Source of the DNA: Candidatus Odinarchaeota archaeon
GTDB taxonomy: Archaea; Asgardarchaeota; JAGGXT01
Assembly (NCBI GenBank): GCA_021162905.1
Contig: JAGGXT010000288.1
Coordinates: 1-5,989, forward strand
Direction of reading: 5' to 3'
Length of the DNA stretch: 5,989 nucleotides
Shown: one piece after another, positions 1 to 5,989 of the stretch
Layout of the letters: the number at the start of each line of letters is the position of its first letter
Position numbering within the stretch: position 1 is the stretch's first letter
Made by a program: the position numbers and the translations under genes
Notes under the pieces: model-generated
The model's input: only the letters and a program-made list of their open reading frames with translations
The model's database searches: none
What the model was told of the DNA's origin: nothing

Positions 1-435
1 AAAAATCTCTAAAATTCTCTTAACGATTTTTGTTGTACTATGTAATGGGAAATCCTTTAGTTCATCCTCTAATCTAAGAACTTTTACGTTAATTCCTCTT
101 CTTTTAAGTTCCTCTTCTATTTCTCTTTCATTAAAGTTTTGGTTTGGACCAAGAAGTATAATATCCGGTTTTTCCTCTTCTACGACTTTTAACAAATCCT
201 TATCTTCATTGCCTAATCGCGCTTTGAATACACCTTTAATATTCTTCACTACCTCTAATCTTTGTCTTTCTGGGATTATTGGTTCTCTTCCTTTAATTCT
301 GCGAACAGTTGAATCTCTTGCTACTATTACAATAACTTTACCGAGTTTTGTTGCTTCTTTTATTAAATGGATATGGCCTGGATGTATAATGTCAAATGTT
401 CCAGCTACAAGTACACGTTTTTCTCTTTTTGACAT
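1..435 (-). CDS. ribL: FAD synthase (FMN adenylyltransferase), archaeal RibL type, 3' end cut by window edge
   Basis: Transfers AMP from ATP to FMN to give FAD, the last step of flavin cofactor synthesis, in the cytoplasm. I translated 145 residues from the ATG at 435 down to base 1 without meeting a stop. The nucleotidyltransferase signature is at residues 12-21 (GTFDIIHPGH, with HxGH at 18-21). The family stretch VARDSTVRRIKGREPIIPE spans 38-56 and LLGPNQNF spans 94-101. A C-terminal ST-K-I motif (HSTTKIV, 132-138) matches the second nucleotide-binding element. RibL proteins are about 150 residues long, so only a few residues should be missing. A GGTGA ribosome site (441-445) lies 5 nt upstream of the ATG. 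The gene is divergent from the zinc-ribbon/aEF1B operon. Related archaeal cytidylyltransferase-like proteins share these motifs. The KGRxPIIPExQR pattern favours RibL, from family knowledge and not from a search. Confidence 0.85.
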   Translation of the reverse strand, partial: MSKREKRVLVAGTFDIIHPGHIHLIKEATKLGKVIVIVARDSTVRRIKGREPIIPERQRLEVVKNIKGVFKARLGNEDKDLLKVVEEEKPDIILLGPNQNFNEREIEEELKRRGINVKVLRLEDELKDFPLHSTTKIVKRILEIF

Positions 436-470
436 CTTTTTCACCAAAAGTGATAGTAAGCCATACTAAA

Positions 471-478
471 TATTAAAA
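471..478 (-). promoter_or_regulatory. Candidate TATA box for ribL
   Basis: On the minus strand the sequence reads GGTTTTAATATTTAG, giving a TATA-like TTTTAATA. A start site about 25 nt downstream would fall near 450 and leave a short leader ahead of the GGTGA ribosome site. The region is AT-rich, so chance matches are easy. The spacing is the main support. Confidence 0.4.
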
Positions 479-490
479 CCGACTATTAAT

Positions 491-511
491 ATGTATTGAC
501 TCTATATACAT
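491..511. repeat. Inverted repeat in the divergent promoter region (ATGTAT-N9-ATACAT)
   Basis: Perfect 6-bp arms ATGTAT (491-496) and ATACAT (506-511) are separated by 9 bp. The centre-to-centre distance of 15 bp is wider than one helical turn. It lies between the ribL and zinc-ribbon start codons, upstream of both predicted TATA boxes, where an operator could sit. The AT-richness makes short palindromes common, so an operator role is only a possibility. Confidence 0.35.
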
Positions 512-512
512 T

Positions 513-525
513 ATGATTTTATCAT
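513..525. repeat. Short palindrome ATGAT-TTT-ATCAT in the divergent promoter region
   Basis: Perfect 5-bp arms flank a 3-bp centre, starting one base after the preceding inverted repeat ends. It could be part of a regulator binding site upstream of the plus-strand promoter, or chance in AT-rich DNA. Confidence 0.3.
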
Positions 526-552
526 TTTTCGATGAAGTTTAAAACATAAAAA

Positions 553-566
553 CGAAAATTTTTTAA
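553..566 (+). promoter_or_regulatory. Predicted BRE/TATA promoter of the zinc-ribbon/aEF1B operon
   Basis: CGAAAA (553-558) followed by TTTTTTAA (559-566) matches the archaeal arrangement of a purine-rich TFB recognition element directly before a TATA box. Transcription would start about 25 nt downstream of the box centre, near 587. That leaves a leader just long enough for the ribosome site at 591-597 and the ATG at 605. Confidence 0.6.
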
Positions 567-590
567 CCGAGTCTTTTTTATTTCTGCTGA

Positions 591-597
591 AGGTGAT
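591..597 (+). promoter_or_regulatory. Shine-Dalgarno site that fixes the zinc-ribbon gene start
   Basis: AGGTGAT matches seven bases of the GGAGGTGAT complement of the archaeal 16S rRNA tail. It ends 7 nt before the ATG at 605. The upstream in-frame GTG (593) and ATG (596) lie inside this site and are therefore unlikely starts. Confidence 0.8.
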
Positions 598-604
598 GAG
601 TGGA

Positions 605-781
605 ATGTCAAGCATAAAAACTCCCGTATGTACTAGTTGTGGAAGGAAAATAACACCAACAGAGGCCGCTGTACATTTTGAATGTCCTAACTGTGGAGCT
701 TATACTATTTGGCGTTGTGAGAAATGTAGAACATTTGGACATAAATATAAGTGCCCAAATTGCGAATTTGAAGGACCATAG
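605..781 (+). CDS. Small zinc-ribbon protein with four CxxC motifs (HVO_2753-like family)
   Basis: This 58-residue protein has four zinc-binding CxxC knuckles at C9/C12, C27/C30, C38/C41 and C50/C53, enough for two zinc sites. It is mostly treble-clef/ribbon fold with no room for a catalytic domain, and it has no signal peptide or membrane segment. It resembles the archaeal zinc-finger family annotated as a putative RNA-binding protein, whose haloarchaeal member is about 59 residues. The length supports starting at 605 rather than 593. The stop codon overlaps the ribosome site of the aEF1B gene, so the two are surely co-transcribed and probably coupled. Neighbour and fold suggest a translation- or RNA-linked role, but the exact function is not known. 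The family assignment is strong and the role is inferred. Confidence 0.88.
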   Translation: MSSIKTPVCTSCGRKITPTEAAVHFECPNCGAYTIWRCEKCRTFGHKYKCPNCEFEGP

Positions 782-787
782 GAGGTG
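781..787 (+). promoter_or_regulatory. Shine-Dalgarno site of the aEF1B gene, overlapping the upstream stop codon
   Basis: GGAGGTG is a full seven-base match to the 16S tail complement. Its first G is the last base of the TAG stop of the zinc-ribbon gene. It ends 6 nt before the CTG at 794 and contains the GTG at 785, which argues against that GTG as the start. Confidence 0.8.
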
Positions 788-793
788 TTTCTT

Positions 794-1066
794 CTGCCAA
801 ATAAAGTTTTAGTTCAAGTCAATGTAATGCCAGCAGATATAAATGTTGATTTAGAGAAGCTTAAAGAGAAGATAGCGCAAAAGATAGCTCCAAAATATGA
901 AATCCTAAAATATGAAATAGAACCTGTTGCCTTTGGATTGAAGAGATTAAAATTAAATGTAATTATGGATCATAGTATTGGAAGTACTGATGAGCTAGAA
1001 GAATTAATTAAAGAAATTGAAAATGTCGAGGACGTACAGATAGGTGCTGTTTCTTTGTATGGTTAA
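794..1066 (+). CDS. Translation elongation factor 1-beta (aEF1B), probable CTG start
   Basis: Guanine nucleotide exchange factor that releases GDP from elongation factor 1-alpha so it can rebind GTP and deliver aminoacyl-tRNA. Family hallmarks are the opening strand KVLVQVNVMP, then VDLEKLKEKI, EPVAFGLKRLKL in the middle, and the closing VEDVQIGAVSLYG. No ATG precedes the first conserved strand. The only candidates are GTG at 785, buried in the ribosome site, and CTG at 794, placed 6 nt after it. Starting at CTG gives MPNKVLVQVNVMP and 90 residues, the usual size and N-terminus of the family. The GTG would add three residues (MFL) ahead of a leucine. The gene is second in an operon with the zinc-ribbon gene. 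The product is certain. The start codon is inferred. Confidence 0.93.
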   Translation: MPNKVLVQVNVMPADINVDLEKLKEKIAQKIAPKYEILKYEIEPVAFGLKRLKLNVIMDHSIGSTDELEELIKEIENVEDVQIGAVSLYG

Positions 1067-1068
1067 TT

Positions 1069-1092
1069 GTTTTTCTAAAAACTTTTTCTTTT
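1069..1092 (+). terminator. T-rich terminator after aEF1B
   Basis: Runs of T5 (1070-1074), T5 (1083-1087) and T4 (1089-1092) begin 3 nt after the stop codon. Archaeal RNA polymerase terminates at such oligo-T tracts on the non-template strand. The first run is also part of a weak inverted repeat, GTTTTT-CT-AAAAAC (1069-1082). Confidence 0.6.
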
Positions 1093-1100
1093 CCACAGAA

Positions 1101-1129
1101 TTTATATTGATGAGTTTGTAGTATATAAA
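1101..1129 (+). promoter_or_regulatory. Cdc48 promoter region with two TATA-like boxes
   Basis: Two TATA-like boxes lie 21 bp apart: TTTATAT (1101-1107, preceded by the purine-rich CAGAA) and TATATAAA (1122-1129). Predicted starts would fall near 1129 and 1150, with leaders of about 45 and 24 nt. Either alone would be sufficient. Which one is used cannot be told from sequence. Confidence 0.55.
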
Positions 1130-1164
1130 TGACAATTGAAATATTGTTAACATCTAACTCTTGA

Positions 1165-3360
<2,196 letters not shown>

Positions 3361-3370
3361 GGGATATAAT

Positions 3371-3634
3371 ATGTCATCAAAAGATTGGCCATCCTTACCT
3401 TTAACTGTTGTAATCCTTGATATATTGGAGAAACATAAAGGAATAATATTAGATAATGAGTTAATGAGCATTTTAGAGAGAGTATATGGTGATGTATCCC
3501 CCAATGAATTAAACAAAGCTCTACTTAAATTAGAAATAGATGGCTTAATTCATGTATCGTATATAACTAAAACTAGGAGAAAAATCGAGATTCTAAAACC
3601 TGGGCAAGGCTATATGGGTGTTGGTGAAGATTAA
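3371..3634 (+). CDS. Small winged-helix protein, function unknown, in operon with cdc48
   Basis: This 87-residue protein has no recognised function. Its pattern suggests one winged helix-turn-helix domain: helix 1 about 10-23, helix 2 about 28-39, a likely recognition helix at 44-58 (PNELNKALLKLEIDG), then two strands, LIHVSYI and RKIEIL, around a basic TKTRR turn (66-70) as the wing. The last ten residues (GQGYMGVGED) are glycine-rich and probably flexible. The ATG lies 10 nt after the Cdc48 stop, and the GAGG of its ribosome site (3359-3362) overlaps that TGA, so translation is likely coupled. It could bind DNA as a regulator, or use the winged helix for protein contact as a Cdc48 partner. 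There are no cysteine motifs, signal peptide or membrane segments. Confidence 0.8.
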   Translation: MSSKDWPSLPLTVVILDILEKHKGIILDNELMSILERVYGDVSPNELNKALLKLEIDGLIHVSYITKTRRKIEILKPGQGYMGVGED

Positions 3635-3638
3635 TATA
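3631..3638 (+). promoter_or_regulatory. Candidate TATA box for the second winged-helix gene
   Basis: TTAATATA, overlapping the preceding stop codon, is preceded by a purine-rich GGTGAAGA that could serve as BRE. The predicted start is near 3659, leaving a leader of about 35 nt before the ATG at 3694. An alternative box is TTTATTAT (3653-3660) with a leader of about 13 nt. Read-through from the cdc48 operon is also possible. Confidence 0.35.
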
Positions 3639-3693
3639 GTACAGTTTTTGACTTTATTATTTCTATTTGGAAAATACTTTATACGTGATAATA

Positions 3694-3930
3694 ATGGATC
3701 CTGAGATTAAGGTTTTGAGTATTATAGCAGACTTTTCTGATGGGGGTATACATCAAAGAGAGTTGTATAAACGATCAAAGCTAAATATTAAGTTATTTTT
3801 AAGCTGTGTAGAGAATCTTATAAATAAAAATTTTATTAAGGAGATAAAAAGGGGCGGTTATACATTTTATTTTATTACCGACAAGGGGAGAGAAGCTCTT
3901 AAAAAATATAAAAACGACAAAGAAAAGTAA
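3694..3930 (+). CDS. Small winged-helix transcriptional-regulator-like protein
   Basis: This 78-residue protein has the outline of a small archaeal winged helix of the MarR/HTH_45-like type. Helix 1 is about 3-14, helix 2 about 19-27 (IHQRELYKRS), and the recognition helix about 31-45 (NIKLFLSCVENLINK). A wing with strands FIKEIKRGG and TFYFITDKG leads into a basic final helix REALKKYKNDKEK. The ending YFITDKGREAL is typical of such regulators. The ATG at 3694 follows GTGAT (3685-3689), a weak ribosome site. A TTG at 3667 would add nine residues with no ribosome site that I can see, so the shorter form is preferred. It runs toward sucD with only 4 nt between the stops. The target is unknown. 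The preceding winged-helix protein is not obviously similar in sequence. Confidence 0.75.
   Translation: MDPEIKVLSIIADFSDGGIHQRELYKRSKLNIKLFLSCVENLINKNFIKEIKRGGYTFYFITDKGREALKKYKNDKEK
3901..3914 (-). terminator. Probable oligo-T terminator for sucCD, inside the convergent gene
   Basis: Read on the minus strand, the DNA just past the sucD stop is T-rich: TTTT (3911-3914), then TTTTTT (3901-3906), about 20-35 nt downstream. These bases encode the lysine-rich tail of the convergent winged-helix protein, so coding and termination share the same DNA. Confidence 0.5.
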
Positions 3931-3933
3931 ATC

Positions 3934-3944
3934 TTTATCTTTTT
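3934..3944 (+). terminator. Probable T-rich terminator for the second winged-helix gene
   Basis: TTTATCTTTTT begins 4 nt after the TAA and ends in a T5 run (3940-3944). It overlaps the last codons of the convergent sucD. Confidence 0.45.
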
Positions 3945-4807
3945 AGCACTTCACTAAGAATACTAGGGATCTGGCTAGGTAAAGTTGCCACCTTAACGCC
4001 GACTTTTTTAAATGCTTCTATTTTACTTTGGGCGGTTCCACTACGACCACTAATTATTGCACCAGCATGTCCCATTCGTTTTCCAGGAGGTGCTGTTTGC
4101 CCTGCAATATAAGCCACAACAGGCTTTTTGATGTTTTTCTTAATATAACTAGCAGCTCTTTCTTCAGAGTCTCCGCCAATTTCACCAATAAGAACTATAG
4201 CTTCTGTTTCTGGATCATTTTCAAATTTATTAAGTACGTCAATAAAATCGAGTCCTGTTATAGGATCGCCACCTATTCCAATAGATGTAGATTGCCCAAA
4301 TCCATTTTGTGTTAGTATATCAGCAATTTCATAAGTAAGTGTGCCGCTTCTCGATACAATTCCAATATTTCCTTTTTTGAAAATATGTCCTGGCATTATT
4401 CCGACTAGGCTTTGCTCAGGAGCAATTATTCCAGGCGTATTTGGTCCAATGATAGATATTCCTTTTAGCCGTGCTAAGCGAACAAAAAGCATAGCATCAT
4501 GTATGGGGATATGCTCGGTTATGACTACAATAGGATTTAAATTAGCATCTATGGCTTCTAAGACGGCATCAATTGCATATTTAGCTGGGACAAAAATTAT
4601 AGATGCTGTAGCATTCGTATCTTCAACAGCATCTTTAACTGTATTATAAACTGGAATTCCATGTACCTCTTGTCCTCTCTTACCTGGTGTCACGCCAGCA
4701 ACAACTTTTGTTCCATACTCAATCATTCGCTTGGTATGGAAAGTACCTTGCCGTCCAGTAATTCCTTGCACAATAACTTTTGTATTTGAATCTATAAAAA
4801 TTGCCAT
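3935..4807 (-). CDS. sucD: Succinyl-CoA synthetase alpha subunit
   Basis: CoA-binding and phosphohistidine subunit of succinyl-CoA synthetase (succinate + CoA + NTP to succinyl-CoA + NDP + phosphate, reversible). It is 290 residues, against 289 in Escherichia coli. The N-terminal CoA-binding Rossmann domain has [13 protein letters not shown] (13-25). The ligase domain has IGPNTPGII (120-128), SRSGTLTYE (152-160), GIGGDP (177-182) and GEIGG (208-212). The active-site histidine that is phosphorylated during the cycle is H247 in [16 protein letters not shown] (4815-4820) lies 7 nt before the ATG, inside the sucC coding end. The start overlaps the sucC stop by one base (TAATG), so equal translation of the two subunits is expected. 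It is complete with no missing key residue. Confidence 0.96.
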   Translation of the reverse strand: MAIFIDSNTKVIVQGITGRQGTFHTKRMIEYGTKVVAGVTPGKRGQEVHGIPVYNTVKDAVEDTNATASIIFVPAKYAIDAVLEAIDANLNPIVVITEHIPIHDAMLFVRLARLKGISIIGPNTPGIIAPEQSLVGIMPGHIFKKGNIGIVSRSGTLTYEIADILTQNGFGQSTSIGIGGDPITGLDFIDVLNKFENDPETEAIVLIGEIGGDSEERAASYIKKNIKKPVVAYIAGQTAPPGKRMGHAGAIISGRSGTAQSKIEAFKKVGVKVATLPSQIPSILSEVLKR

Positions 4808-5952
4808 TATAATTCCTCCCTAACGAGCTCAACCACTTTTCTAGCAGCTTCTTCCATATTATCAAAAGCATGAATACCATAATTGTTAAGAATCTCTCTT
4901 CCCTCTCTTTCATTCGTACCAATCAACCTAATTACAATGGGTTTTTTTATTTTAAATTCTTCAAGAGCCGATATTATTCCTCTTGCCATTTCGTCACACC
5001 TTGTAATGCCACCTAGAATATTGATGAAAATTGCTTTTACGTTTGGATGCGAACTGATAATTTCTAGAGCTTTTCTCATTCTTTCAGCACTAGCTCCACC
5101 GCCAACATCTAAAAAATTAGCAGGAGAGCCACCAAAATATTTAACGACATCCATTGTAGCCATTACTAAACCTGCACCATTTCCAATAATACCAATGTTT
5201 CCATCAAGCTCTACATAAGACATATTAGCTTTCATTGCAGCTATCTCTCTCTCATTATATTCACCTCTTTCACTCTCCATAAGCTTCGAGAATCTTAATT
5301 GTCTGAATAACGCATTGTCATCAATTATAATCTTTGCATCCACGGCAATTACATTTCCGTTTTTAGTGACCACCAATGGATTTATTTCAACAAGTTCAGC
5401 ATCGTATTTTTTGAAAATTTTCCACAGGATATCTAATATGTTTGTAATTTGTTTTTTTACATTTTGTGTTAAGTTTATGTGATCAGTAATCATAAGCTTA
5501 TGATAGTTTTTTATACCAATTAATGGATCAATGTAGCATTTAATGATTTTATTTGGATATCTTTCTGCAATCTCCTCTATATCTATGCCTCCCATGTCAC
5601 TAAATAGTATTACAGGACTTCGTGAAGAGCGATCCACTGTAATACTTAGGTATAATTCCTTTTCTATATCTATTTTCTCTTCAATAAGAATAGTATTTAC
5701 ACTCTCTCCTTTTATTTTCGTAGAAAACATCTCACTTACTATTTTCCTTAATTCATATTCATCGTTAGCTACTTTTATACCTCCTGCCTTTCCACGGCCG
5801 CCTACAAGTACTTGCGCCTTGAGAACAAGAGGGAATTTGATTTTCTTAACAGCATCAAGCGCTTGTTCTATGGATTTCACCAAAACTCCTTGAGGTACCA
5901 AAACACCTTCTTCAATGAATAATTGTTTTGCCTCGTATTCATAAAGTTTCAT
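4807..5952 (-). CDS. sucC: Succinyl-CoA synthetase beta subunit (ATP-grasp)
   Basis: Nucleotide-binding and succinate-binding partner of SucD. Together they link the succinyl-CoA/succinate step of the citric acid cycle, or a reductive carbon pathway, to nucleoside triphosphate. The 381 residues contain the ATP-grasp fold: K45 in LVLKAQV and the GGRGKAGG loop (51-58) for nucleotide, and N191 (VEINPL) and D205 (VDAK) for magnesium. The C-terminal ligase domain has GNGAGLVM (257-264), LDVGGGA (281-287) and [10 protein letters not shown] (311-320). The length is close to the 388 of Escherichia coli. GGAGG (5960-5964) lies 7 nt before the ATG. ATP versus GTP preference cannot be read safely. Only 37 bp of upstream DNA is in the window, with no convincing promoter, so it lies outside or the operon has earlier genes. 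Confidence 0.96.
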   Translation of the reverse strand: MKLYEYEAKQLFIEEGVLVPQGVLVKSIEQALDAVKKIKFPLVLKAQVLVGGRGKAGGIKVANDEYELRKIVSEMFSTKIKGESVNTILIEEKIDIEKELYLSITVDRSSRSPVILFSDMGGIDIEEIAERYPNKIIKCYIDPLIGIKNYHKLMITDHINLTQNVKKQITNILDILWKIFKKYDAELVEINPLVVTKNGNVIAVDAKIIIDDNALFRQLRFSKLMESERGEYNEREIAAMKANMSYVELDGNIGIIGNGAGLVMATMDVVKYFGGSPANFLDVGGGASAERMRKALEIISSHPNVKAIFINILGGITRCDEMARGIISALEEFKIKKPIVIRLIGTNEREGREILNNYGIHAFDNMEEAARKVVELVREEL

Positions 5953-5989
5953 TTAAAGTCCTCCAAAATGCATCTTAAAAAATGTTATA

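Noticed and set aside
209..469. 86-residue plus-strand open frame
   Set aside because: It lies antisense to ribL, which has clear nucleotidyltransferase motifs, and it has no ribosome site or recognisable family pattern.
593..604. Upstream GTG (593) and ATG (596) as starts of the zinc-ribbon gene
   Set aside because: Both lie inside the ribosome site AGGTGAT, and the ATG at 605 has ideal spacing and gives the usual family length.
3667..3693. TTG start for the second winged-helix gene
   Set aside because: There is no ribosome site upstream of it, and the added nine residues precede the first helix of the domain without any expected motif.
4719..4922. 67-residue minus-strand frame across the sucC/sucD junction
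   Set aside because: It is an out-of-frame shadow of sucC and sucD, both of which are fully explained by their own frames.
4883..5893. Plus-strand open frames of 111 and 116 residues antisense to sucC
   Set aside because: Long antisense frames arise from the codon use of sucC. They are rich in Ser, Ile and Pro with no family pattern or ribosome site.
3935..5952. The sucCD pair as an ADP-forming acetyl-CoA synthetase
   Set aside because: The subunit sizes (290 and 381 residues), the order with a Rossmann alpha and ATP-grasp beta, and full-length motif matches fit succinyl-CoA synthetase. The acetate enzyme has a longer alpha and a shorter beta subunit.
5965..5989. TATA-like TATAAC and TTTTTTAA on the minus strand upstream of sucC
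   Set aside because: Start sites about 25 nt downstream would fall inside or past the GGAGG ribosome site, so neither works as the promoter. The real one is probably beyond the window.

Overview
The window is an AT-rich piece of an archaeal chromosome. The archaeal assignment rests on gene content: an archaeal-type elongation factor 1-beta, a two-ring Cdc48/VAT AAA+ ATPase, a RibL-type FAD synthase, and the small four-CxxC zinc-ribbon protein usually found beside aEF1B. The signals agree: strong Shine-Dalgarno sites of the GGAGGTGAT type, TATA/BRE-like boxes and oligo-T terminators. The lineage cannot be fixed from this window. A TACK-type or other uncultured archaeon would fit.

Layout. (1) Positions 1-435, minus strand: a FAD synthase (ribL) cut by the left edge near its C-terminus. 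(2) Positions 436-604: a divergent promoter region with BRE/TATA-like boxes in both directions and two short inverted repeats. (3) Positions 605-1066, plus strand: a tight two-gene operon encoding a zinc-ribbon protein and translation elongation factor aEF1B. The aEF1B gene appears to start with a rare CTG codon. A T-rich terminator follows. (4) Positions 1174-3634, plus strand: the Cdc48 ATPase followed after 10 nt by a small winged-helix protein of unknown role. (5) Positions 3694-3930, plus strand: a second small, unrelated winged-helix protein. (6) Positions 3935-5952, minus strand: succinyl-CoA synthetase as sucC-sucD with a 1-nt TAATG overlap, converging on the winged-helix gene with only 4 nt between the stop codons.

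How the genes work together. The zinc-ribbon/aEF1B pair belongs with translation: aEF1B recharges aEF1A with GTP. Cdc48 belongs with protein unfolding and quality control, and the coupled winged-helix gene may be a partner or regulator. SucC and SucD form one enzyme that interconverts succinyl-CoA and succinate with nucleoside triphosphate formation. RibL makes FAD and is independent of the others apart from sharing the divergent promoter region.

No undescribed multi-gene system, mobile element, CRISPR array or RNA gene was found. The most interesting points are the probable CTG start of aEF1B, long stretches of exact DNA identity between the D1 and D2 rings of the Cdc48 gene (possible gene conversion), a Cdc48 C-terminus without a proteasome-docking HbYX motif, and the two uncharacterised winged-helix proteins.
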